Positions 1 through 6,700 of a DNA stretch of 7,033 nt are shown here, in pieces; within the stretch, counting starts at the first letter, position 1, and every line of letters starts with the position of its first letter. The notes below the pieces were generated by a model that made no database searches, was not told the origin of the DNA, and saw only the letters and a list, made by a program, of their open reading frames with translations. The position numbers and the translations under genes are program-made. The stretch covers positions 1 to 7,033 of the forward strand of contig CALKIW010000012.1 in NCBI GenBank assembly GCA_937995875.1, given 5' to 3'. The stretch is from an uncultured Bacteroidales bacterium. Lineage in GTDB: Bacteria > Bacteroidota > Bacteroidia > Bacteroidales > Bacteroidaceae.

Positions 1-2
1 TC

Positions 3-884
3 GGCAGCGGATATGGCGAGATTGCCTACTTGGGCGACCGCTATCAGATGAGCGTAGACCGTCTGTCAGACCTCCAAGACCTCATCGACAAGTACAACGC
101 AGCAGACGCAGCAGGACAAGTTTCCGCCCTGAATGACATCATCGCTTTTATTTACGATGATTACCGTCAGGTGATGCTGGCAGCTCACAAGCGCATGGAC
201 TTGGTTGTTGGTTCGCTCCTTATGACTGGTAAGGCAGTAGTTCGTAATAAGGATAAGGCTGTTACAGACCAAGATGCTACCGAATTCCTCAACATCGAGT
301 TACCATTTAACGTACTCACTCCAGAGAAGAAAGATGTTGTCGTTGACAGCAAGACCAAGATGGTGTCTTGGTTGCAGGCTAAGCTCAACGAGATTGCTCC
401 TGATTATGGGAAGTACAACAAGATGATTATGTCTCGTGGTACTTTCGTAAAGAACATTCTCGGCTCAAGCGAGTTTGGCGAAATGTTCAAGATGCAGCTC
501 GGTCAGAATCAGATGTATCTATCCACAGGATTAGTTACTTCCGACCTTGCATCGCAGCTGTTCACGGGCATCGGTCTGCCTGCCATCGAGATTAAGGAGG
601 ATTATGTTAAGGAACAGACCGGTAAGAATGTGCAGGTGTATGCAGATGGCTACATTACCCTGCTTCCACAGGACAAGGTTGGTTATATGCGCTTCCACAC
701 TCCTTACGAGGCTACTGACCCCGTTCCGGGTATGACCTATACCGACGCTGGTGCTGGTGATATGCTCATAGCAAGTAATCGTGACCATAACGGTCGCTAT
801 CTCGAATACACCGCAGAGTGGATTCCGCAGATTGCCGACCCGACAACCATCACTAACATTGACCTCTCTAAGGTGAACGCCTAA
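3..884 (+). CDS. Major capsid protein, lambda gpE-like (5'-truncated by window edge)
   Basis: Likely the major capsid protein, which forms the icosahedral head. The frame is open from the first complete codon at base 3 to the stop at 882-884, giving 293 visible residues. The true start lies upstream of the window, and the internal TTG at 30 is not a credible start. Signs of the gpE-type capsid family are an LLMTGK segment after a long helix (about 216-233), a DYGKYN...MSRGTF stretch (about 402-446), a DGYITLLP segment (645-668), and an ending with YTAEWIPQIADP, where family members carry an aromatic/proline-rich C-terminal strand. The family is usually about 340 residues, so some tens of N-terminal residues are probably missing. 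Position fits: it is followed directly by connector and neck genes. The family call rests on recalled motif patterns, not a search. A different HK97-fold capsid family is the main alternative. Confidence 0.75.
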   Translation, partial: GSGYGEIAYLGDRYQMSVDRLSDLQDLIDKYNAADAAGQVSALNDIIAFIYDDYRQVMLAAHKRMDLVVGSLLMTGKAVVRNKDKAVTDQDATEFLNIELPFNVLTPEKKDVVVDSKTKMVSWLQAKLNEIAPDYGKYNKMIMSRGTFVKNILGSSEFGEMFKMQLGQNQMYLSTGLVTSDLASQLFTGIGLPAIEIKEDYVKEQTGKNVQVYADGYITLLPQDKVGYMRFHTPYEATDPVPGMTYTDAGAGDMLIASNRDHNGRYLEYTAEWIPQIADPTTITNIDLSKVNA

Positions 885-1201
885 TGACGGTTAAGGAATA
901 CATATCGAGCAAGTTTCAGTCTTTCGGCATACAAGTGTCGGAGGCTGACTTGTTGGATATGTCCCTCAACGCTAACAAAGATTTGGAGGAAGAAGTAAGC
1001 CAAGAGAACATCGGCTCTGTGTCGGTGGCTATGGCTCGCTTCATCCCATCCCTTTTGCTTCGTGCTACCTCAATCAGCGAAAGTGGTTTCTCAATGTCGT
1101 GGGATATAGGCGGCATAAAGAGTTATTACTCGATGCTATGTAGGCAGTACGGACTGAAAGACGAACTCAACGACAACAAGCCTAAAATCCGCTTCCTATG
1201 A
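884..1201 (+). CDS. Head-tail connector-like protein (DUF6706-type, Bacteroidota phage family)
   Basis: A 105-residue, mostly helical acidic protein that probably sits at the head-tail interface as an adaptor ring below the portal. The start ATG shares one base with the capsid gene's stop (TAATG), so translation is probably coupled; a weak AAGGTG lies about 10 bases upstream. Visible features are an N-terminal KEYISSKFQSFGI helix, a central ARFIPSLLLR helix, then SESGFSMSWD and a C-terminal KSYYSMLCRQYGLKDE segment. This pattern matches what I remember of small DUF6706-type proteins in Bacteroidota prophages, which occupy the slot just after the capsid gene, as gp6-like connectors do in other siphoviruses. 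The connector role is inferred mainly from gene order; no catalytic motif is present. Confidence 0.6.
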   Translation: MTVKEYISSKFQSFGIQVSEADLLDMSLNANKDLEEEVSQENIGSVSVAMARFIPSLLLRATSISESGFSMSWDIGGIKSYYSMLCRQYGLKDELNDNKPKIRFL

Positions 1202-1521
1202 TATTCGCCCCACACATATTGCAGGTTAAGCAAGTCCTTCCATTCCAGGAGGATGAGTTCGGGCACGCTATCCCCGGTACGGGTGGCGAACAGTGGGTGA
1301 CGCTTTGCAGATGCAGGTGCGACGACAACACCACCAAGGAGTTCAAGTCCGCCAATGGTGAAGTGTTCCGACCCGATTACCACGTAGTATGTGAGATGCG
1401 AGTGGATGTCAAGGCGGGAACGGAGGTAAGATGTATTGAGGGTGACAGCGTAAGGGGCGAGGGAAAGGTTTACATCGTGAAGAATACCAACTATTTCAAC
1501 TATTCTGAAATATGGTTATAG
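1198..1521 (+). CDS. Head-closure / neck protein-like
   Basis: A 107-residue, beta-rich protein, probably the head-closure (stopper or adaptor) component that seals the DNA-filled capsid before tail attachment. Its ATG overlaps the upstream stop by four bases (ATGA), again suggesting coupling; no Shine-Dalgarno sequence is visible. Key segments are MIFAPHILQVKQV at the N-terminus, PGTGGEQWV, a CRCRCDDNTTKEF patch, RPDYHVVCE, and a C-terminal KVYIVKNTNYFNYSEIWL strand pair. Alternating hydrophobic strands around a central loop fit the small beta-barrel of head-closure proteins, and the slot between connector and gp10-like protein is right. The three closely spaced cysteines (residues 37, 39 and one near the middle) have no partner metal motif that I can define. 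Function rests on context and general fold impression. Confidence 0.55.
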   Translation: MIFAPHILQVKQVLPFQEDEFGHAIPGTGGEQWVTLCRCRCDDNTTKEFKSANGEVFRPDYHVVCEMRVDVKAGTEVRCIEGDSVRGEGKVYIVKNTNYFNYSEIWL

Positions 1522-1808
1522 ATGCAGATTTCTCCGATGTGGACAAGTTCTTCGATGATGGGGAATGGGAGGTCGAGAGTGCGATGATAGACGTTGGCGA
1601 TGAAGCCGTAAAGGACGCGAAAGCCAACCACACCTATCAGAACCGCACGGGCAACCTTGAAGCATCCAATGATTACGATGTTGACAAGGACGGGCTGACA
1701 CTCACCAACTCTGCCGACTACGCTTCCTACGTCGAGGCAAAAGGCTATGATGTATTGAGTTCTCCTGCGCTGAGAGCCGAGAAAAGACTAAAGGAAATAT
1801 TTGAGTAA
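1512..1808 (+). CDS. HK97 gp10-like tail completion / neck protein
   Basis: A 98-residue acidic protein resembling the HK97 gp10-like (minor capsid or tail-completion) family, which helps join head and tail. The sequence signature is the HTYQNRTGNLEAS segment (about residues 40-52), matching the family pattern of Tyr, then Arg-Thr-Gly-Asn-Leu and a Ser. It is followed by a strand (DGLTLTNSADYASYVEAKGYDV) where members carry a conserved Tyr and Glu, and ends in a basic helix. It is shorter than typical 110-150 residue members, having a brief N-terminal helical region. The ATG at 1512 overlaps the previous gene by ten bases; no good alternative start preserves the N-terminal helix. The stop overlaps the next ATG by one base (TAATG). 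Confidence 0.7.
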   Translation: MVIDADFSDVDKFFDDGEWEVESAMIDVGDEAVKDAKANHTYQNRTGNLEASNDYDVDKDGLTLTNSADYASYVEAKGYDVLSSPALRAEKRLKEIFE

Positions 1809-2194
1809 TGAAAAAGTATATAGGAACAAAAGAGGTGCAAGCAACACCAGCAATTCGCAAAGGTGGTAATGTTTATCTGCCAACAGACCCAATCCCAAAG
1901 ACTATGGAAAAGGTTGAAGATGGGTACAAGGTCGTTTATGAGGACGGCTATGAGAGTTGGTCTCCAAAGGAAGTGTTTGAAAGGGCTTACATGCCTGCCG
2001 ACACATTCAAAGACCGCCTTGTGATAGAGTATAAGGAGTTGGCAGTACGGCTGGATAAACTATGCAATTTTGTTAATAGCCCAAAGTTTGAAGAAGTTGT
2101 AAATGACAAGGAGCAACGAGAATTGCTTTTGCGTCAGCGTAAGTGCATGGGTGAATATCTGTATGTACTTGGCAAGCGTATTGCGAACTTATGA
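1808..2194 (+). CDS. Accessory phage protein of unknown function (YIGTK-type N-domain, helical crAss001_48-like C-half)
   Basis: A 128-residue protein with two parts. Residues 1-60 start MKKYIGTKEVQATPA and carry the motif DGYKVVYEDGYESWSPKEVFERAY, a small beta domain that I recall as recurrent at the N-terminus of many uncharacterised Bacteroidota phage proteins. Residues about 68-128 form a helical hairpin (DRLVIEYKELAVRLDKLCNFV ... LLLRQRKCMGEYLYVLGKRI) resembling the small crAss001_48-related domain found across phages. Neither part looks like a virion component, although the gene sits inside the neck-tail block and overlaps both neighbours (TAATG at 1806-1810, ATGA at 2191-2194). An A/G-rich AAAGGAAA about 12 bases before the start could serve as a ribosome site. 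It may be a moron-type or regulatory gene; no function can be assigned. Confidence 0.7.
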   Translation: MKKYIGTKEVQATPAIRKGGNVYLPTDPIPKTMEKVEDGYKVVYEDGYESWSPKEVFERAYMPADTFKDRLVIEYKELAVRLDKLCNFVNSPKFEEVVNDKEQRELLLRQRKCMGEYLYVLGKRIANL

Positions 2195-2583
2195 TAGTAA
2201 CCACCGACATAGCAGATATTCTGTTTCGGGACTGCAAAAGCCTTGGAATAGACATCGTGCCCTTTGGGAAGACCCTAACAGAGGAACTAACAGACGAGCG
2301 CATCACTATCCATGTCAAAGGGCAGACGCCAGAGAAGTATTGGGAAAAATGCTTTTGCGAGGTGAACCTGTGCGTCCCCGACCTTAGCCCTACCGAATCC
2401 AACTATCCACGTCTGAAAGCGTTGGAGCGCAAGGCAAAGGAGAAGTTCAGAAGCGTAACGGACACTTTCGACGGCACGAGGTATCTCTACGAGGTGGACA
2501 CTATCACCATTGAAGCGGACACTGCTTTGAAGTGTCATTTTGTTAATTGTAGATTATTGTTTAACGTTTTAAATACGATTTGA
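2191..2583 (+). CDS. Tail terminator / tail completion-like protein
   Basis: A 130-residue protein that likely forms the ring capping the head-proximal end of the tail tube, where it stops tube growth and docks to the neck. The reading is by position: it is the last small gene before the major tail protein, the usual slot of the tail terminator (lambda gpU, HK97 gp10-neighbour type). The N-terminal helix (TTDIADILFRDCKSLGI) is followed by alternating strands (ERITIHVKG, EKCFCEVNLCVPDL), a basic helix (RLKALERKAKEKF) and C-terminal strands ending CHFVNCRLLFNVLNTI. This alpha-beta order suits the tail-terminator fold. It starts in an ATGA overlap with the previous gene and stops one base before the tail tube ATG. 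The last 60 bases are much more A/T-rich than the rest. Confidence 0.55.
   Translation: MIVTTDIADILFRDCKSLGIDIVPFGKTLTEELTDERITIHVKGQTPEKYWEKCFCEVNLCVPDLSPTESNYPRLKALERKAKEKFRSVTDTFDGTRYLYEVDTITIEADTALKCHFVNCRLLFNVLNTI
2526..2569 (+). promoter_or_regulatory. Possible Bacteroidota-type promoter before the tail tube gene
   Basis: Within the A/T-rich 3' end of the tail-terminator gene there are two TTTG boxes (2526-2529 and 2539-2542). Each is followed after 20 or 19 bases by a TA-containing box (TAGATTAT at 2550-2557, TAACGTTT at 2562-2569). The known Bacteroides sigma-ABfr consensus is TTTG at -33 and TAnnTTTG at -7, about 19-21 bases apart. Spacing and the upstream box fit; the -7 boxes match only partly (4 of 6 defined positions). 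In A/T-rich DNA such matches occur by chance, so this is a weak call. Confidence 0.2.
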
Positions 2584-2584
2584 T

Positions 2585-3118
2585 ATGGGAAAGACTATTA
2601 CAGCCGTCAATATAAAGAAATTGTGGTACGGCGACACATCAGAGATTACGGCCAAGGTTACGGGACAGACGTTGTTTGCAATGCTAGAGCAACTTACAGA
2701 AGTAAAAAATGTGCATCAGGACACATGGACGCTGGAGGAAGCCGAAGCAAGCAAGACTAATTTCAAGAATCAACTCACTGGAAAGACGTATCGTTCTGAC
2801 AAAGAAATGGGCGATGTTATCATGAATTTCACACTTGGCGAGTACGACTATCAGACCAAGGCAGACCTGTTGGGTGGTACAGCCACTGAAACATCATGGG
2901 AACGTGCTGCGGGAAAGGTGAACATCGAGAAGTGTCTTGTTGGACTGACAGAGGATGACCAGTATATCGTCATTCCTCGTGCCGACATTGTTGCTCGTGA
3001 GGCAACAACGGACAAGGCTGTGGGATTGCCTGTAGTAGGGACAGAGCTTGAGCCAACAGTAGATGGTGTAGCTCCTGAATATTGGTTTGACGCTTCCGTT
3101 GTCAAGGCAGGCGAATAA
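2585..3118 (+). CDS. Major tail (tube) protein
   Basis: A 177-residue protein, probably the subunit that stacks as hexameric rings to form the siphovirus tail tube. The N-terminus (TAVNIKKLWYGD) leads into a mixed strand/loop region with QTLFAMLEQLTEVKNVHQDTW (about residues 29-49). Next come SDKEMGDVIMNFTLGEYDYQTKADLLGG (about 71-98), strands in VNIEKCLVGLTEDDQYIVIPRADIVA, and PEYWFDASVV near the C-terminus. The pattern of a short N-terminal strand, an acidic central loop and paired strands suits tube proteins. The context is decisive: terminator-type gene before, chaperone pair and tape measure after. No second tail gene that could be a contractile sheath is present. The ATG follows the previous stop by one base, without a visible Shine-Dalgarno sequence. 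The gene is closed off by a strong terminator hairpin, consistent with a separately abundant transcript. Confidence 0.75.
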   Translation: MGKTITAVNIKKLWYGDTSEITAKVTGQTLFAMLEQLTEVKNVHQDTWTLEEAEASKTNFKNQLTGKTYRSDKEMGDVIMNFTLGEYDYQTKADLLGGTATETSWERAAGKVNIEKCLVGLTEDDQYIVIPRADIVAREATTDKAVGLPVVGTELEPTVDGVAPEYWFDASVVKAGE

Positions 3119-3138
3119 AGTAACCGAATGTATAACGT

Positions 3139-3184
3139 AGGGTGGGAAGTGGCTTAGACCACCTCTCACCCTTTTTGTTTTTAT
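3139..3184 (+). terminator. Intrinsic terminator after the tail tube gene
   Basis: GGTGGGAAGTGG (3141-3152) pairs with CCACCTCTCACC (3159-3170) across a six-base loop CTTAGA. The 12-position stem has one A-C mismatch and one G-T wobble, and A3139/G3140 can extend it by pairing with C3171/T3172. It is followed by a T-rich tract (CTTTTTGTTTTTATT, 3171-3185). This fills the only real intergenic gap in the window, between the tail tube stop and the chaperone start. Because chaperone and tape measure genes lie downstream on the same strand, it probably acts as a partial terminator, or the downstream genes have another promoter. Confidence 0.85.
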
Positions 3185-3185
3185 T

Positions 3186-3572
3186 ATGAGCAAAGCAAGT
3201 AAATTAGTTTCAGATGCCGTCATAGGAAATGACTTTTCTATTGTCTATGTGAACAGTAAGGCTTATACGATACATCCTCCCACGATCAAGGTACTCGCAG
3301 GAGCAATATCATGTATCAGTGATTTAGAGTTAGGCGATAATACCACGTTAAAGGATATGTTGCTTTCCGCTAAGGACTGCAAAGCATACGCAAAGGCTCT
3401 GTCATGGTTTATTAAAGGCAATCAGTCGTTGAGTGCAGAACTATACAAGGGAACGTTTGAGGAGGTTATAGACGCCCTTTCGTCTGCTTTTGATTTGATT
3501 GGTGTAACCCCTTTCTTGAAAGCTGCCAGTTTGACGAGGAACGCAAGCCTGCTGGCAGCAAGTCCGAGATAG
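3186..3572 (+). CDS. Tail assembly chaperone, short (G-like) product
   Basis: A 128-residue helical protein filling the lambda gpG position between tail tube and tape measure genes. Such chaperones bind the tape measure and recruit tube subunits, and are absent from the finished virion. The N-terminus is a short strand region (NDFSIVYVNSKAYTIHPPTIKVL), followed by helices (CISDLELGDNTTLKDMLLSAKDCKAYAKALSWFIKG, then FEEVIDALSSAFDLIGV). In the zero frame it ends at TAG 3570-3572 after a tail reading LTRNASLLAASPR. The ATG lies directly after the terminator's T tract, and no Shine-Dalgarno sequence is visible. This is the product of ribosomes that do not shift at the slippery site 3509-3515; the longer fused form is listed separately. 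Confidence 0.75.
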   Translation: MSKASKLVSDAVIGNDFSIVYVNSKAYTIHPPTIKVLAGAISCISDLELGDNTTLKDMLLSAKDCKAYAKALSWFIKGNQSLSAELYKGTFEEVIDALSSAFDLIGVTPFLKAASLTRNASLLAASPR

Positions 3573-3766
3573 TCGGCAACCGTACCCTATTGGGACAGAT
3601 AGCGTCATTCATGGATAGCTTGCATCTTACGTATGACGAAGTGGTTAATAAGATTCCTTATCGCAACCTCATTATTATGCAGAAAGACAAACAGCATGAG
3701 GTGTATGGAGACGTGGTGAAAACCATCAGTGGTAAGGATATGGCAAAACGTAGAAATAAAAAATAG
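3186..3766 (+). CDS. Tail assembly chaperone, -1 frameshift fusion (GT-like) product
   Basis: Predicted 193-residue fusion made by a -1 ribosomal frameshift: 110 codons in the zero frame to 3515, then 83 codons in the -1 frame from 3515 to TAG at 3764-3766. The -1 frame is open from 3494 on, so the shift must occur between 3494 and 3572; the heptamer C CCT TTC lies inside that interval. The extension reads as real protein, including RTLLGQIASFMDSLHLTYDEVV and KIPYRNLIIMQKDK, and ends in a basic tail (KRRNKK). The LHLTYDEV-IPYRNL type of segment is what I remember from the second chaperone frame of Bacteroidota phages. In the lambda scheme the T part binds tail tube subunits while the G part coats the tape measure. 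An independent start at ATG 3611 is the alternative, but coding-like sequence continues upstream of that ATG. The tape measure ATG follows three bases after the stop. Confidence 0.75.
3509..3559 (+). promoter_or_regulatory. Programmed -1 ribosomal frameshift signal (slippery heptamer plus hairpin)
   Basis: The heptamer CCCTTTC (3509-3515) is read in the zero frame as C CCT TTC, an exact X XXY YYZ site. After slipping back one base, tRNA-Pro would sit on CCC and tRNA-Phe on TTT. Six bases later GCTGCCAG (3522-3529) pairs perfectly with CTGGCAGC (3552-3559), with a possible extra T3530-G3551 wobble and a 21-22 base loop. AGG/CCT (3537-3539 with 3548-3550) could pair inside that loop. Spacing of 5-9 bases between slip site and structure is the usual requirement. 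Confidence 0.8.
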
Positions 3767-3769
3767 AAT

Positions 3770-6700
3770 ATGGCACAGCTTAGTTTCAAAATTCAAGCAG
3801 AATGGGATAAAGTTCAGCGACTTAGAGAAGAAATAGCAAAATTGAAGCAGGAGATAGGGAAAACTGACGCTATTCAGAATCCTACGGCATTCAATAAGCT
3901 GAATAGTAAGTTGCAGCAAACAGGAAAAGAGCTTAGCAGCGTCACGGGAAAGATTGCGCAGGCTTCCGCTACAATGGAAACAGACTTCAGGCAGAAGATA
4001 TATGCTGCATCGCAAAGCGTAAATGGTTTTACCGAAAAAATTATTGCTCAAAAGAACGTTGTCAAAGATGTCGCTTTTAATGTCAGAAAACTTGGAGATG
4101 CTTATCGTGAAGCCAAGAAGTATAGTCCGATATCTGCTTATGGGAAGTTCGCTGAATGGAAAGCTGCCAAGCGTGCGTTGGAAGAGGAAAAAGCAACGTT
4201 GTTCGGTCTGACACAAGAGCAAGCCAATGCACGTTTATCAGTGAAGAAACTCCGTGATGAGTATGCCTCACTAAGGCAAGAGGGCGGTGGAACAGCTGAA
4301 ACAATGAATCTGCTTACCTCCAAAATGAAACAGATGGGAGCTGCCGTATTGGGTGGCATGGGGTTGAAAGAGCTTGCAAGCAGGATTATCTCTGTGCGCT
4401 CTGAGTTCGAAAGTATGGAAACATCTCTAAAAGTCCTTTTGGGTGGTAGTCAAGAAAAATTGAATACTATCATGGGGCAAATCAAGGAGTATGCCCTTGC
4501 TTCTCCTCTGAATACAAAGGATATGGTCGGCGCCGTACAGATGATGACATCTTTTGGTATCGAAGCAGAGAAATCCATCGACTACCTTAAAGCCATTGGA
4601 GATATATCCATGGGTGATACAGGAAAATTCAACTCCCTTGCGCTGGCATTCTCGCAGATGAGCAGTGCTGGAAAACTGATGGGACAAGATCTTATGCAAA
4701 TGGTCAATGCTGGATTCAACCCGTTGGAGGAAATTGCACGTAAGACAGGAAAATCAATAGGAGAACTCAAAGAGGAAATGTCTAAGGGTGCTATCTCTTC
4801 CAAGATGGTTCAGGATGCTTTCATCTCAGCCACGAGCGCAGGTGGCAAGTTCTTTGGCATGTCCCAAGAGGGTGCAAAGACTCTCAACGGGCAGATTTCC
4901 ATGCTTCAGGAGAGCTTTGATATGATGTTCAACGAGATTGGACAAAAGGGTGAAGGAGTTGTGATGAGTGCCGTTCAGACCGCTACGAAGCTTGTGGAAA
5001 ACTACGAGCAGGTTGGGCGCGTCATTCTTGGTCTTGTAGAAACATACGGAGCGTATCGGGTTGGCTTGGCTATTGCTACCGTAGCCGAAAATGGTCATAC
5101 TATTGCTATGACGCTTGCAAGGGCACAGATACTCCTTACTCAAAAGGCACAAGCACTCCTCAACACTACGATGCTCTCCAATCCTTATGTATTGGCGGCA
5201 ACGGCATTGGGGGCATTGGTGGGAGTGATGATCTCGCAGAAGACAGAAACAGAACGTGTCGCAGATGCTACCAAACGATACAATGAACAAAAAGAGAAAA
5301 TCATCGAGCAGGAAAAACGTCATAACGAGGAAATACAGAGACTTTGCGATATCGCCGGAGATGAGAGTCTATCAACCGATAATAGACGACTTGCTCTTGT
5401 AAAGCTGGAACAGAAGTATCCATCCATTTTCAAGAAATACGACACAGAAGCAGAAAAGCTTGCGCATATCCTTGAAATAAAACAACAGATTGCTGCATTA
5501 GATGGAAAAACATCTATCACAAATGCAAAAAATGAGGAAAATAGAATAAACAATCGAATAAGAAGCATTAACGAATCATTAAAAGCAAGGGAGACTGGAA
5601 GCAGTGGACACAAAGACAATAATATTGGTATTTCATCCCAAGCCTTAATGGATGAAAAGAAAGCCCTTCAAAAAAGAAAAGAAGAATTAAAGAAACAAAC
5701 AAGTAAGAATACGGCAAATAATTACTTGAAAGACCTTACTGGAATCAGTAATGCAGATCTTAATAGACAAATAAACCTGCGTAAAAATCTACTTGCCAAA
5801 ATGTCTACAACTGGACACAAATATGGGAAAGTAACCTATGGCGGAGCAAAGGGAACATTCACACGTGAAGAACTTGAGGGGCAAGTTGGTATATTGCAAG
5901 CAGAAAAGACGAGAAGAACAAAACATTCTGTCATTACGAAAAAAGACTTGCAAGACAAAAAGAAAGCATTACAAGCTGAACTTGACGGGCTTTCAGAGAT
6001 AGAAGCAAAAGGGAAAAAAGGAGCTGCATTAAAAAAGAAGATTGCTGCGCTCACAAAAAGAGAAAATGATGCTTATTCTGTTTCTACAGATAATAGAGGA
6101 AGTGGTAAGACAACGGTTAGCATCCCAAAGCAAGCAGACTACGATAAGCTCGCCCGTGAGCGTTATGATGCAGAGCAAGAGCTTGCCGATAAATCATCAC
6201 AGGTGTACATAGATTCCTTGCAAAATGGTTATGAGAAAGAAAAGAAGCAGCGAGAACTCAACCATAAGAAAGAGCTTAACGACTTGGAAAAGTACAAACG
6301 TGACTTCTTGCAAAAGAAAATCAGTGACGCCAAGCAGATATTCGAGGCAGACCCCAAGAATAAGGACAAGAAGTTCGACGGATCAAAAATCACGCTCACC
6401 GAAGCCGAGCAGAAGCAGTACGACGAGATACGTGCCAACATCTTAAAGAAGCAACAACGGGAGGATAGCGACTATCAAAGACAGCAGATAGAATCGCTCA
6501 ACGCTTATCTGAAGGAATATGGCTCATTCGAGGAAAAGAAACTCGCCATAACGCAGGAGTATGAGGAAAAGATACGCAAGGCTGGTTCAGTCGGTGAGAA
6601 AGCCACTCTTGAAATGCAGCGTGATAAGGATATTGAAAAAATAAAGAATGACGATTTGCAAAGTTCTATCGACTGGAATGGCGTATTTTCTGACTTACAA

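Noticed and set aside
2103..2387. 94-codon + strand frame across the junction of the accessory and tail-terminator genes
   Set aside because: It overlaps two better-supported genes in another frame, is rich in Arg/Cys/His with no domain pattern, and its start is inside the upstream coding sequence.
3509..3572. Sequencing error or real gene-breaking indel in the chaperone gene
   Set aside because: The gene pair position, in-frame canonical heptamer, spaced stem, and sensible protein in both frames all match the known programmed frameshift of tail chaperones. A random indel would not create these.
3611..3766. Separate 51-codon gene starting at ATG 3611
   Set aside because: The same frame is open and protein-like well upstream of the ATG (GNRTLLGQIASF), and a perfect -1 slip site plus hairpin sits at the right place, so it is better read as the 3' half of a frameshift fusion. 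Internal initiation in addition cannot be excluded.
3605..4222. Long open frame of 205 codons on the - strand
   Set aside because: It lies opposite the chaperone -1 frame and the tape measure N-terminus, both clearly coding. It is Phe/Leu/Ser/Cys-rich, as expected from the complement of a lysine/glutamate-rich gene, has no recognisable domain, and stands against the direction of the whole module.
4826..5323. Open frame of 165 codons on the - strand
   Set aside because: Antisense to the conserved part of the tape measure. Composition (Phe, Cys, His, Leu) is typical of a shadow frame and there is no promoter or gap to accommodate it.
6031..6037. A AAA AAG heptamer in frame within the tape measure gene
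   Set aside because: It is an in-frame slippery sequence of the strong bacterial type, but the -1 frame stops after about 10 codons, I see no clear stem downstream, and the surrounding gene is so A-rich that such runs are expected by chance.
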